Below are positions 9,552 through 18,456 of a DNA stretch of 44,143 bases, one piece after another (within the stretch, counting starts at the first letter, position 1; each line of letters starts with the position of its first letter). Source of the stretch: an uncultured Bacteroidota bacterium (GTDB taxonomy: Bacteria > Bacteroidota > Bacteroidia > 2-12-FULL-35-15); assembly GCA_903911435.1 (NCBI GenBank), contig CAIWDF010000184.1, positions 1 through 44,143 on the forward strand. Reading direction: 5' to 3'. The position numbers and the translations under genes were made by a program. A model generated the notes under the pieces. That model ran no database searches. It had not been told where the DNA came from and saw nothing but the letters and a program-made list of their open reading frames with translations.

Positions 9552-9581
9552 CATTAACAGCACTATTTAGTGCTGTTAATG
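9552..9581 (+). terminator. Hairpin downstream of fumC
   Basis: The left arm at 9552-9565 (CATTAACAGCACTA) is perfectly complementary to the right arm at 9568-9581, giving up to 14 bp with a very small loop. It lies 24 bp after the fumC stop. There is no T tract on the plus strand, so it may act as an mRNA 3'-end stabiliser or a factor-dependent terminator rather than a classical intrinsic one. Confidence 0.65.
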
Positions 9582-9625
9582 ATATCACAAAATAAAAGCT
9601 TCCCAATCATTTTATTTTAAGCGAT

Positions 9626-10312
9626 TTGAGAAACCAATCTTGTTTTTACTTCTTAATTTTCTTCAATATGTTGTTGATTAATCACCTTTTTGCACAAAAA
9701 GACACAGTGATTAATGGCACTCATTATAAAATCATGAAACCAAAACCGATTGATCGTTCTATGACTGGCCGAAGATTAATTCCACTTGATAGTGAATTTG
9801 TGATGGATAACAAAAAGTTCAGGTATTACAACAAATGGTTTTCATGTGGATACGGGGTACAACAAAATGTTACGGAGGACTCTAAATTGGGGAAAACATT
9901 AGGTGCCGATTTTAATTTTCATATTAAACAAAATTACTTTCAAACCGGTATTGAACTAACAAGTTCGGATATTAAATTCAATGGGGGATTCTCAAACTAT
10001 CAATTCCACGTAGGTTATGGATGGCGTTACGAAGATAAAGACGTTCACTTTTCAGGTTTTATCGGCCCATCTTATTCCACAGGTTTCAAAAATACACAAA
10101 TAGATTCGATAACAATGAACACTCGATATTATTATCAACCTGGAATTTACACTCAAGTTGAAATCATAAAAAAAATCGCTTTTGATGTTGGCTTAGGAGT
10201 AGGTATATACGCTGATTGGAATGAAGAGCAAACCTTAGTTGGCTTAAGAGCTATACTATATTTTTCGGGTTCGTATAGGGGCAAAAAGTTCAAAACCGAA
10301 CAAGATGATTAA
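9626..10312 (+). CDS. Putative outer-membrane beta-barrel protein, unknown family
   Basis: A protein of up to 228 residues with no function I recognise. A TTG start at 9626 gives a normal-length signal peptide ending LLINHLFAQ; the only nearby ATG (9668) would leave just ten residues before the same cleavage site, so I prefer TTG with moderate confidence. The mature part has repeated amphipathic strands ending in aromatic residues (YFQTGIELTSSDIKF, YQFHVGYGWRY, VHFSGFIGPSY, LVGLRAILYFSGSYRG), consistent with a small outer-membrane barrel. It is convergent with the lipoprotein gene at 10400. Confidence 0.65.
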   Translation: MRNQSCFYFLIFFNMLLINHLFAQKDTVINGTHYKIMKPKPIDRSMTGRRLIPLDSEFVMDNKKFRYYNKWFSCGYGVQQNVTEDSKLGKTLGADFNFHIKQNYFQTGIELTSSDIKFNGGFSNYQFHVGYGWRYEDKDVHFSGFIGPSYSTGFKNTQIDSITMNTRYYYQPGIYTQVEIIKKIAFDVGLGVGIYADWNEEQTLVGLRAILYFSGSYRGKKFKTEQDD

Positions 10313-10399
10313 GTTCACAAATCAATCTCAATTTTATGAATCTCAAATATTCAATATTATCAATGTAATATTAGAAAACTGGAGAATACCTGAATAGTT

Positions 10400-11278
10400 T
10401 TAATTTCCCTGAATCAAAGCATTTCTGATTTTCTCAACTTTTTTGTGAATGGATAATAATTGTAGTTCATTCAATATATTATCTCTTGTTACAGCATTAT
10501 AGTCAGACGTTAATTCTTCCAATTTCTTCATTAAAGTAGCAATGTATGGGTCAGATTTGTATTCATCTAACAAATTAATAACCAACTTTAAACTAATTTT
10601 TTGCTTCCCAATTATTTTGTAAATTGACTTATTGTCATCTGATTTTGGAGAATTCACAAAAGTACGAGTTGACAAATAAAGTCCTTCTATCCAACTTCCT
10701 GTCACCACTAAAGATGCTATACCTACACGTTCATCATTCTTCAGGGCATTATCCACTTTTTGATATGAATCAAAAACGATTTTGGTTAGCGAATCTTTAT
10801 TATTTTTATACTTGTTGTATTTGTCCATCATCTCTTGATTGAAGGCAAAATCAATGTTCAAATCTTCGGCTAATTTTTTTGTGTTTTTAACATATGGACC
10901 AATCTGTTGAAATTGCTCATAAGTAACAGCATAAGCTAAATCGGCACCATATATTCCTAAGTTTGTTGCTTTCGCATTGTATTGAATATACTTCGAATAG
11001 TTTTCAAGTGGATTCATCACTTTATCATCGTAAGGAATCTTCTTCCCGTATAAAGTATCCAGAATTTCGAAAGGAAAAGGAATATCATTAATCGACATTG
11101 ATAGGTTCAACTTCACTTTTGTAGGTTCGCTTGTTTTTGGAGACAATGTGTCATTTACAGAAACATTTACAATTTCTTTGCTTTGAGTGGAGTCAGAATT
11201 ACAACCAACAAAACACAAAATAGACCCAATAAAGGTTGTTAAGGCTACAGTACAAAATTTAGAAGATTTATTTATCAT
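10400..11278 (-). CDS. Lipoprotein of an unnamed family, paralogue of 27845-28741
   Basis: A 292-residue lipoprotein with lipobox FVGC (Cys26). The mature part is mostly helical and carries no enzyme motif that I recognise. It is clearly related to the product of 27845-28741. Shared blocks in the same order are NLGIYGADLAY, a KKLAEDL helix, SLTKIVFDSY with a second helix, then KNDERVGIASLVVTGSWIEGLY, and a C-terminal helix ending KVEKIRNAL. The repeat spacing suggests a helical bundle facing the periplasm. It stands alone between a convergent gene on its 3' side and the M42 peptidase gene, which ends 67 bp upstream on the same strand. Function unknown. Confidence 0.8.
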   Translation of the reverse strand: MINKSSKFCTVALTTFIGSILCFVGCNSDSTQSKEIVNVSVNDTLSPKTSEPTKVKLNLSMSINDIPFPFEILDTLYGKKIPYDDKVMNPLENYSKYIQYNAKATNLGIYGADLAYAVTYEQFQQIGPYVKNTKKLAEDLNIDFAFNQEMMDKYNKYKNNKDSLTKIVFDSYQKVDNALKNDERVGIASLVVTGSWIEGLYLSTRTFVNSPKSDDNKSIYKIIGKQKISLKLVINLLDEYKSDPYIATLMKKLEELTSDYNAVTRDNILNELQLLSIHKKVEKIRNALIQGN

Positions 11279-11345
11279 AATTTCATTTATTTGAATACAA
11301 AGTTACTTTTAAGTTTCATTATCAAGAATTTTTGTTTTAAATATT

Positions 11346-12443
11346 TTAAAAATATTTAAAATCGTGATTATTCCTGATGTCTTTAAGTGATTCAAAGATT
11401 AATCTAATCACATTTTCTACATCTCCCTTGTGAACGCTTTCGACTGTAGTATGCATATATCGAAGCGGTAATGAAATTAATGCTGAGGGTATACCTCCAA
11501 TAGAGTAGGCAAACGCATCTGTATCTGTACCTGTGGCGCGAGAAACTGCAGCTCTTTGAAATGGGATTTTTCTTTTAGTGGCCGCATTAATAATGAGTTT
11601 CAACAAATTATTTTGAACAGCTGGACCATATGTAACAACTGGTCCTTCTCCAGCCGCAATGTCTCCACTTGTTATTTTATTCATCATTGGTGATTGAGTG
11701 CAATGTGTAACATCTGTACATATTACAACATTTGGTTTGATGGTATGAGTAATCATTTCAGCTCCTCTTAAACCTACCTCCTCCTGAACGGAATTGGTAA
11801 TGTATAATCCAAAAGGCAATTTGGTCTTACTTTCCTTTAGTAAACGAGCTACTTCTGCTATCATAAAACCACCCATACGATTGTCCAATGCTCGACCTAC
11901 AAAATATTTATCATTTAATACCATGAACTTGTCTTCGTATGTAATCACACACCCAACATGAACTCCGAGGGCTTCCACCTCTTTCTTACTGTTGCATCCA
12001 CAATCCAAGAATATGTTTTTTAATGAAGCAGGTTCTTCTTTGCCTGATTCACGCACATGAATTGCTGGCCAACCAAAAACGGCTTTTACAATTCCTTTCT
12101 CAGTATGTATATTAACTCGCTTGGATGGTGCAATCATGTGATCGCTACCTCCATTTCGGCATACGTAAATAAAACCATCTTTAGTGATATAGTGAACAAA
12201 CCATGAAATTTCATCCGCATGGGCTTCAATAACAACTCTGAATTCGGCTAAAGGATTTATTACAGCTACCGCTGTTCCATAGTTGTCAACAAATGTTGTA
12301 TCCACATATGGTTTGATATAATTTAGCCAAAGTTTTTGCCCTTCACTCTCGAACCCAGTTGGTGAAGCATTATTTAAATATGATTCTAAAAAATCAACTG
12401 AGTTTTTTGTGAGGATTGATTTTGTTTTTTCTTTCTTTGCCAT
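11346..12443 (-). CDS. M42 family metallo-aminopeptidase
   Basis: A 365-residue cytoplasmic M42 peptidase (tetrahedral aminopeptidase/CelM group). The frame can be opened to 12491, but MAKKEKTK at 12443 is the better start, since the extension is low-complexity and lacks a ribosome site. Ligands of the di-metal centre are visible in order: His in VIEAHADEISWF, Asp in RALDNRMGGFM, the catalytic and ligand Glu pair in QEEVGLRGAE, Asp in CTDVTHC, and His in RYMHTTVE. Members form large hollow particles that trim peptides released by the proteasome or Lon-type proteases. Substrate preference cannot be read here. The DUF885 lipoprotein gene lies 73 bp upstream on the same strand. Confidence 0.92.
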   Translation of the reverse strand: MAKKEKTKSILTKNSVDFLESYLNNASPTGFESEGQKLWLNYIKPYVDTTFVDNYGTAVAVINPLAEFRVVIEAHADEISWFVHYITKDGFIYVCRNGGSDHMIAPSKRVNIHTEKGIVKAVFGWPAIHVRESGKEEPASLKNIFLDCGCNSKKEVEALGVHVGCVITYEDKFMVLNDKYFVGRALDNRMGGFMIAEVARLLKESKTKLPFGLYITNSVQEEVGLRGAEMITHTIKPNVVICTDVTHCTQSPMMNKITSGDIAAGEGPVVTYGPAVQNNLLKLIINAATKRKIPFQRAAVSRATGTDTDAFAYSIGGIPSALISLPLRYMHTTVESVHKGDVENVIRLIFESLKDIRNNHDFKYF

Positions 12444-12516
12444 GTTTATTAATTCTTTTGTTTTTGTTTGACTATTGTATTGGAATAACAAAATTACAAA
12501 ACTTATTACATCTATT

Positions 12517-14361
12517 TTATAATTTTTTTGTTACCCACGAATTTACCATTTCTTCTAAAATATCCATCGGAAGAGGTCCCGAAGTAAGCACAATGTCATG
12601 AAATTCACGAATATCAAATTTAGCTCCTAACTTCCGCTTTGCGTTTTCGCGTAGATCAAGAATTTTATTCATTCCGATTTTATAACCTGTGGCTTGAGAA
12701 GGCCATACAATGTACCGCTCAATTTCTTTCAAATTATCACCTTCAGGATTTGGTGTATTGTCCTTGAAATAGGTTAACGCTTTTTCTCGTGTCCACTTTT
12801 TCCGATGGATGCCAGTATCTACAACCAACCTTGCTGCCCTAAACAACTCCATTGCCAATCTTCCAAAATCTGAATAAGGGTCTTGATAAAAACCGATTTC
12901 TTTCGGCACCTTTTCCGAGTACAATGCCCAACCTTCTACATATGCAGTATTTCCACCATTCTTACGAAATTTTGGTATTGTAGACAATTCTTGAGCTATC
13001 GCTATTTGCATGTGATGTCCAGGTATTCCTTCGTGATATGCTAAAGCTTCCATTTGATAATTTGCTTGTGTCGTCATATCAAACAGATTAATATAATAAC
13101 GACCTGGACGAGAACCGTCTAATGCAGGTTCTTCGTAAAATGCACCACCTGCACTTTTCTCACGAAAAGGTTCTACTGCTTTTACTTCAATTGAAGCCTT
13201 TGGAAGTGTGACAAACAATTTTGGTAACTGTTGCTTCATGTCATCAATTATTTTGACGGCTTTTACCCTATAAGCTTCTTTACCATCCTTTGTATTTGAA
13301 AAATAAAACTTTTCATCAGAACGCATAAAATCAAAAAAATCATTAAGGTTGTCGTTCTTGAAGTTTACCTTCTTCATTATTTCTCTCATTTCGCTATGGA
13401 TACGGTCGACTTCCTTTAACCCCAACTGATGAATTTCATCTGCCGTCAAAGAGGTGGTGGTAGTTTGTTTTAAAGCAGCATCATAAAAAGCATCTCCATC
13501 AGGTAACTTCCAAGCACCATCATCTTTCGTAGCCTTTTTCTCTAATTCGTTCCAATATGCAATCAATTTTTCATAGGCTGGTTTTACTGAAGTGATTAGT
13601 GCTTCCTTCACTTTGCCAATTAAGCTCTCTTTTTCGGAAACTGAAATAGTTTTCAGTTCGTTCACTTTTTTTGAAAAATCTTCTAATAATGCATTCGCAG
13701 GTTTCCCTTTTTCGAAAGGTTCACCTGAGAGGATATTTTTACAGTCACTCACCACATATGGAAAAACAAATTTAGGCGGGATGCTGTTTTTTGTCTCCCT
13801 CAATTTCAAGTTGATTATCAATTGATCAAAAAGCGCATTAATGCCCAATAAACGATCAATGTATGCTTTTGCATCCATTTCATTGACGACAGTGTGAATA
13901 TTAATCAAGAATGCTGGTATTTCCGAATGCATTCCACCCATTTGAGTCACAGGATAATTATGAAATCTCCATTTGAAATTGTCAATTCTCTCGTTGCAGT
14001 TTTTTTCGAACAATCGATATGAAATTTTGGTTTGCTCATCCAAAGCCTCCATATTGAATTGTTTGTGCAAAGATTCTAAATTTGACTTGGTGTACTCTAA
14101 TTCTTTCTGAGCATGTTCGTCACTTATGTCTGTCCATTTATTGTAATCCGTTTTTATTCCGAGATAAGATTGTCGTTGAGGGTCGCGTGAAACCTCCGAG
14201 TCGAAAATACTATCGAAAAACAAATTGGCTTTCGAACTTTGAATTTTTATCTCATCAGGGGAAAATGATTTTTTGTTCGTGGTTTTATCGTCATTTACAC
14301 CACCACAACCATAAAGCAGAATTAATACTAGAAATGTAAAATTAATACTCAGTTTTTTCAT
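12517..14361 (-). CDS. DUF885 family lipoprotein, putative metallopeptidase
   Basis: A 614-residue lipoprotein with lipobox LYGC (Cys19) and the complete DUF885 signature: YHEGIPGHHMQIA, with the first His near residue 443, and the following YVEGWALYSE. The HHMQIA version is the more common form of the motif. Upstream of it lies RPGRYYINLFDM, a substrate-cleft block typical of the family. It differs substantially from the DUF885 protein at 2926-4695 outside these motifs, so the two are old paralogues rather than a recent duplication. It probably acts in the periplasm on peptides; the substrate is unknown. It follows the DUF4350 gene by 41 bp on the same strand and may be co-transcribed with that membrane cluster. 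Confidence 0.9.
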   Translation of the reverse strand: MKKLSINFTFLVLILLYGCGGVNDDKTTNKKSFSPDEIKIQSSKANLFFDSIFDSEVSRDPQRQSYLGIKTDYNKWTDISDEHAQKELEYTKSNLESLHKQFNMEALDEQTKISYRLFEKNCNERIDNFKWRFHNYPVTQMGGMHSEIPAFLINIHTVVNEMDAKAYIDRLLGINALFDQLIINLKLRETKNSIPPKFVFPYVVSDCKNILSGEPFEKGKPANALLEDFSKKVNELKTISVSEKESLIGKVKEALITSVKPAYEKLIAYWNELEKKATKDDGAWKLPDGDAFYDAALKQTTTTSLTADEIHQLGLKEVDRIHSEMREIMKKVNFKNDNLNDFFDFMRSDEKFYFSNTKDGKEAYRVKAVKIIDDMKQQLPKLFVTLPKASIEVKAVEPFREKSAGGAFYEEPALDGSRPGRYYINLFDMTTQANYQMEALAYHEGIPGHHMQIAIAQELSTIPKFRKNGGNTAYVEGWALYSEKVPKEIGFYQDPYSDFGRLAMELFRAARLVVDTGIHRKKWTREKALTYFKDNTPNPEGDNLKEIERYIVWPSQATGYKIGMNKILDLRENAKRKLGAKFDIREFHDIVLTSGPLPMDILEEMVNSWVTKKL

Positions 14362-14402
14362 ACAGTTTATTTGGGATAAAGATATGTTTTTTTTAACAAT
14401 GA

Positions 14403-15632
14403 TTATCTTTTATTCTCTTTATAAAACATCTCTATCATTGAATTAAGCTTGTGTAATTCTGCTTGATTAACTTCCTGTTTATAACTCATGTCGGATATCA
14501 AATTAAACAAATCAATGACCTTGTTTTTTTCAATACCCGAAAGATTAATTATACGATGAATAAAGTCGTCATCGAACAAATTTGTTCGTACTTGAAAAGT
14601 AGATCGTATGTATTCAAGAAAATATAGGATTTTTTTATCGGCTATGTTCTTGTGGTTTCCTTTCTGAAAATATAGCGTCCCGACAATTTCAACAAAATCA
14701 AGTGTAGTGTTACGAAGTGGTTCGATTACAGGAATTATCCTTTGCTTTCGTTTAATTCCTATCAACATAAACAAAAGGGTTGTAAGTAGGAGAACATAAT
14801 ATGCTGTTAATAAAGCCGGGTTGTTGAATAGAACTTTGAGTGGACTTTCTTGCTTTCCATTTCCTACTTTATAATATTCGTCCCATAATGTCTGTTGAAT
14901 TGGCAAATATGACAAGGCCTTACAAGCATAGTCGTTATTAGATAGACTTACAAAATGGTAATTGGTAAAAGCCTCAGGTACAGTAGAAAGATAAATGGAA
15001 CCTTTGCCTTGTCTTATTTCAATAAAATTGATTTTTTGATTTGCATTCTTTCCCAATACAATTGTTTTAGATGTATCAAATTTAACGAAATAAGTGTTCG
15101 CAATTACCTTTTGAAATACATAATCCCGTTTGTTTTTCAAAGATGGATTTACAAAATTAATTCTTGCTGTGTCATGTGGTTTATATAAATTTGATATCAA
15201 GTTAGAATCTTTTACCACATCAGGTTTAATGTCGAAATAGTCATCCGTTTTAATATTTAAGGTGTCTGCAAATTTTCCTGAAAAATAATTTGCTGCCACA
15301 AAAACTCGATTACCTTTTTCCACAAATTTCAATAATTCGCGGGTATCTAATTTATCTGGTTCGAACGATTGATTGATAAAAATGTAATTACATTTATCAA
15401 GTTCTTTACTTTTCAATGAATTATAAATGGGCGCATCTATCGTTGTAATAATTTGAGAAGGGAATAGTGTTGTCAACGTTTTGCTCAAAGCGGAAGTACC
15501 AAAAGGAACATTATCTTTTTTCAAATAACTCAACTTCCAATCGATTGGTTTGGGTGCAAGCACTTGTAACAATATTAACGTTACAAAACAAATAAAAAGG
15601 GCTACTATATATTTTCTATTTCCTCTCTTCAC
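14403..15632 (-). CDS. DUF4350 domain membrane protein
   Basis: A 409-residue protein with one N-terminal membrane helix (about residues 9-26), a large periplasmic part and a second helix at about residues 273-292 (ALLTAYYVLLLTTLLFMLIGI). The outer part has a Rossmann-like DUF4350 fold, with strands around CNYIFINQSF, ELLKFVEKGNRVFVAANYF and GKGSIYLSTVPE. The cytoplasmic tail is helical. The family is found next to DUF4129, SpoIIM-like and RDD genes, often with MoxR ATPase and DUF58 genes, and its role is unknown. It ends the visible cluster 20 bp after the DUF4129 gene. Confidence 0.83.
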   Translation of the reverse strand: MKRGNRKYIVALFICFVTLILLQVLAPKPIDWKLSYLKKDNVPFGTSALSKTLTTLFPSQIITTIDAPIYNSLKSKELDKCNYIFINQSFEPDKLDTRELLKFVEKGNRVFVAANYFSGKFADTLNIKTDDYFDIKPDVVKDSNLISNLYKPHDTARINFVNPSLKNKRDYVFQKVIANTYFVKFDTSKTIVLGKNANQKINFIEIRQGKGSIYLSTVPEAFTNYHFVSLSNNDYACKALSYLPIQQTLWDEYYKVGNGKQESPLKVLFNNPALLTAYYVLLLTTLLFMLIGIKRKQRIIPVIEPLRNTTLDFVEIVGTLYFQKGNHKNIADKKILYFLEYIRSTFQVRTNLFDDDFIHRIINLSGIEKNKVIDLFNLISDMSYKQEVNQAELHKLNSMIEMFYKENKR

Positions 15633-15652
15633 TTCTAAATCTACTTCATGCG

Positions 15653-16387
15653 TTATTCGATTCCAACTTTAAACTCTTTGAATTTTTCGATAGCTTTTCT
15701 GAAATTTGGTTCATCTAGATGAAAGTCGCCATACCAAATGAATTCATAGGAAATAGTTAATTCGTTGAATAATTTGGAATACCTTGTGTTTAGAAGCTCC
15801 ATGGAATAGTCAGAATTGGTTTTGTCAATCTGCCATTTGATGACATTGTGTTCGGCTAGTCCCTTCAGGAGTTGTAGAAAATGTAAACGAACCGCCTTCC
15901 TAAAATCCTTTTTTGAAATGGCTTCTTCAATCAATTTATTAAAATTGATTTTATTAATATCGTTATCGAATTCTTTAAAATCAATATCCACAGAAGCTCC
16001 CTTACCATAAAAGAGGGCTCGAATATTGTTTTTCAGTAAGAGCACAATTACCAATACCAACGCTGCTACAATAATTGAATATTCAAAAATATGCCAACCG
16101 ATCATTCCCCCTTTTGATTCGAAGATTTTTCCGATTTGTCTCCACACCCACTCCCAAAACCTATCCCACAATGATTTTGGTGCTGGGCCAATTCTATCGT
16201 AACGATAATTTTTATCTTCCATTAATTTGGTACGTTCATCATCAGTGAGTTTTCTAACATCCACATGGGCTGTATCCAACTTGAGGGAAGATGCTTTTTC
16301 TGTTTTTGCTTCTGATTTATAACTAAAGATTAAGCAATAACCAAACAAAACAAAATAGATGATTCGTTTAGAAATGTTGTTCCACAT
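15653..16387 (-). CDS. DUF4129 domain membrane protein
   Basis: A 244-residue protein with a signal-like N-terminal helix and a second membrane helix at about residues 102-123 (IFEYSIIVAALVLVIVLLL). A perimembrane segment rich in Trp precedes it (WDRFWEWVWRQIGKIF). The cytoplasmic C-terminal half is the DUF4129 domain, with the diagnostic order FRKAVRLHFLQLLKGLAE, then LTISYEFIWYGDF. DUF4129 occurs at the C-terminus of some transglutaminase-like proteins and in MoxR-linked clusters; its biochemical role is not known. The start overlaps the end of the upstream gene by 20 bp, indicating translational coupling. Confidence 0.85.
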   Translation of the reverse strand: MWNNISKRIIYFVLFGYCLIFSYKSEAKTEKASSLKLDTAHVDVRKLTDDERTKLMEDKNYRYDRIGPAPKSLWDRFWEWVWRQIGKIFESKGGMIGWHIFEYSIIVAALVLVIVLLLKNNIRALFYGKGASVDIDFKEFDNDINKINFNKLIEEAISKKDFRKAVRLHFLQLLKGLAEHNVIKWQIDKTNSDYSMELLNTRYSKLFNELTISYEFIWYGDFHLDEPNFRKAIEKFKEFKVGIE

Positions 16388-17339
16388 TGTTTGTTGGTGT
16401 TGTGCCTATTTCATCAATTCGTTCAAGCAATCCTTTTCCATCATTCTTTTCGGCAAGACTAAAGTAATGAAACCCACTGATGACGTGCATAACACTGTAA
16501 AGTGTAGTGGTACAAAATGTACAAACAGTTGCAACTATTAGAAACGACACAGAAACTTCATCGGTTGAACCTTTCAATCGGGTAAACATTAATACCATTT
16601 GATAAGCTGCTTGAGGAAGTGCAAACGCAAAATTAGCAATCATCACTGCGATGCCTGCACCTACAAATATTACCCATGTCCACCAAAAGTTTCCTCTTAA
16701 TGCGTCTTTTGTTTTAGTAAATGACTCTGATACACTTATCCCTTCGTTCATCTTTACTAAATACATAGCCGAAAGCAGCCACATGATTGGAGGTAAGACT
16801 ATCATGAGTCCAATGACAAGCAGAAAAACCAATAATATTCCCAAAGCAGGAACACCACTAGAGATACCAATGATAATACCTACTATAACAACTAAAATGA
16901 GGATGGTGGTGAAGGTAAATGATAAAAAAATGGAGAGTACATTACCTATGTTTTTAATCACTTTAGTACTTACCTCATTCATTGTTATTTCTTCAGGCCC
17001 CTTTTCATTGTAAATGATCATGAATGAAAATACCGTATTCACCATCATTAGACTTGCAACAATGGTAGCAATGATAAAAATAGCATAGGTCCAACCAAAC
17101 TGATCAATGATGCGAGAAAAAGCATTGACATTTGAACCAAGCTTAGCTAACGACATCATTGAAATGGCATGAGATTGATAAAAGGCACCTGCGATAGCAC
17201 TCATTAATACAAATGGTCCTGCAATGAGAATGAGGCATTGGAAAAACATTTTAAAATTCTGTCTTAAAAATTTGATGGACACATTGAATGTCTCGGTGAA
17301 ATCGCGTGCTTGCCGGAAATTAATTTTCTCTTTTGTCAT
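16368..17339 (-). CDS. Multi-pass membrane protein of the SpoIIM/DUF4129 cluster
   Basis: A 323-residue integral membrane protein with about six hydrophobic helices. They include FFQCLILIAGPFVLMSAIAG, TYAIFIIATIVASLMMVNTV, a long pair around residues 145-190, and WVIFVGAGIAVMIANFAFAL. There is a conserved-looking cytoplasmic start (KINFRQARDFTETFNVSIKFLRQNF). I do not recognise a named domain. Its position between the SpoIIM-like gene (11 bp gap) and the DUF4129 gene (20 bp overlap) marks it as a standard member of this cluster. A scaffold or transport role in the inner membrane is possible but not shown. Confidence 0.75.
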   Translation of the reverse strand: MTKEKINFRQARDFTETFNVSIKFLRQNFKMFFQCLILIAGPFVLMSAIAGAFYQSHAISMMSLAKLGSNVNAFSRIIDQFGWTYAIFIIATIVASLMMVNTVFSFMIIYNEKGPEEITMNEVSTKVIKNIGNVLSIFLSFTFTTILILVVIVGIIIGISSGVPALGILLVFLLVIGLMIVLPPIMWLLSAMYLVKMNEGISVSESFTKTKDALRGNFWWTWVIFVGAGIAVMIANFAFALPQAAYQMVLMFTRLKGSTDEVSVSFLIVATVCTFCTTTLYSVMHVISGFHYFSLAEKNDGKGLLERIDEIGTTPTNNVEQHF

Positions 17340-17350
17340 CTATCTAATTT

Positions 17351-18328
17351 TTAATTATCCATTTTTACTAATTGTTCAGCCTTCTTGTTTAATCGAATTG
17401 GGTAAACAATGAAATACCATATGATGAAACTAAGGGAGGAAAGAATAATACTTAGACTTAACCACATGGGCATATGAGCATATCGAGTGACGAACCCTTC
17501 GAAAAAGGCAGCGGTAATGAACACGGGTACAAGACCAATGCTAATTTTTACCCCTTGTTTTGCTCCACTAATAAAAGATACACCTCTCGAATAGGTTCCA
17601 GGAAACAATATGCTATTGCCCATTACAATACCTGCACAACCTGAAATGATGATAGCAGATATTTCTAATGTGCCATGTATCCAAATTACCAATACCGATT
17701 GCAGCAATAATCCTTTGGCATAGAAAAAGTATTGAAAAGCACCTAACATAAGTCCGTTTGAAAACAAAAGATATGCTGTTCCTAAGGAAAATAAAATTCC
17801 GAAAGTGAAACACATGAACGAAACATAAATATTATTAACCGTGATGCCAATGAACATATTAACTTGATTCATGCTTTGGTATACTGCCATTGGCTCGCCT
17901 TTATCAATGTTGTCGAGTGTCATATTTACATAACTGTCGCCAAGTATGAGTCTAACAAAATTATCGTCATAAGCGGCAGATACAATACCAATGAGCATGG
18001 CTACGATAAAGATGATAAAGGCATATAACAATTGTTTGTGAGAATTTTTAAAAATGAATGGTAATTCGTGAGTCCAAAAGGTAATGACTCGCGATTTCTT
18101 TTCTTTTTTGTTTTTGTAAATCTCTTGATGAACGCGCGCTGCAAGTGAATTGAGGTATTGAGTGGTTTTGGATTTAGGATAATTGGTTTTAGCATACGAC
18201 AAGTCATCGGTGAGTTGGATGAACAAATCAGCCATCAAATCGGGACTGGCAGAAGATTTTTTATTCATCATTCCTTCGAATTCTTGCCACTTATCGGCAT
18301 TCTGTTTTAAAAATGTTATTTCTTTCAA
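17351..18328 (-). CDS. SpoIIM-like (stage II sporulation protein M family) membrane protein
   Basis: A 325-residue membrane protein. After a ~90-residue soluble helical head it has about six membrane helices. They include the family pattern LLYAFIIFIVAMLIGIVSA, NNIYVSFMCFTFGILFSLGTAY, GLLLQSVLVIWIHGTLEISAIIISG and GVKISIGLVPVFITAAFFEGFVTRY; the HGTLE block is typical. The family is named after a sporulation protein but is common in non-sporulating bacteria, where its role is unknown. The start is a TTG at 18328; no in-frame ATG or GTG lies close by. It is the first gene of the leftward cluster and divergent from RDD. Confidence 0.87.
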   Translation of the reverse strand: MKEITFLKQNADKWQEFEGMMNKKSSASPDLMADLFIQLTDDLSYAKTNYPKSKTTQYLNSLAARVHQEIYKNKKEKKSRVITFWTHELPFIFKNSHKQLLYAFIIFIVAMLIGIVSAAYDDNFVRLILGDSYVNMTLDNIDKGEPMAVYQSMNQVNMFIGITVNNIYVSFMCFTFGILFSLGTAYLLFSNGLMLGAFQYFFYAKGLLLQSVLVIWIHGTLEISAIIISGCAGIVMGNSILFPGTYSRGVSFISGAKQGVKISIGLVPVFITAAFFEGFVTRYAHMPMWLSLSIILSSLSFIIWYFIVYPIRLNKKAEQLVKMDN

Positions 18329-18342
18329 TGTATGGATTTGAA

Positions 18343-18350
18343 CAAAAATA
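18343..18350 (-). promoter_or_regulatory. -7 element (TAnnTTTG) for the SpoIIM cluster
   Basis: On the minus strand this reads TATTTTTG, a full match to the Bacteroidota -7 consensus, 14 bp before the TTG start at 18328. A matching -33 TTTG is not evident. Confidence 0.45.
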
Positions 18351-18415
18351 GTCGATTTTTCGAAATTTAAATTTTGTAAATTTATATAAATTTCAATCGA
18401 AATAAAATCTATTCA

Positions 18416-18445
18416 TTGTTCACTCTCTTTTTTAAAATATATTTG
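18416..18445 (+). promoter_or_regulatory. Candidate promoter for RDD-queG
   Basis: TTG at 18416-18418 is followed after 19 bp by TATATTTG at 18438-18445, a full -7 match with good spacing. It lies 11 bp upstream of the RDD start codon, so the 5' leader would be very short. Confidence 0.55.
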
Positions 18446-18456
18446 TAATCCTTATT

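Noticed and set aside
12444-12491. N-terminal extension of the M42 peptidase
   Set aside because: Low-complexity, no homology block, and MAKKEKTK is a natural start.
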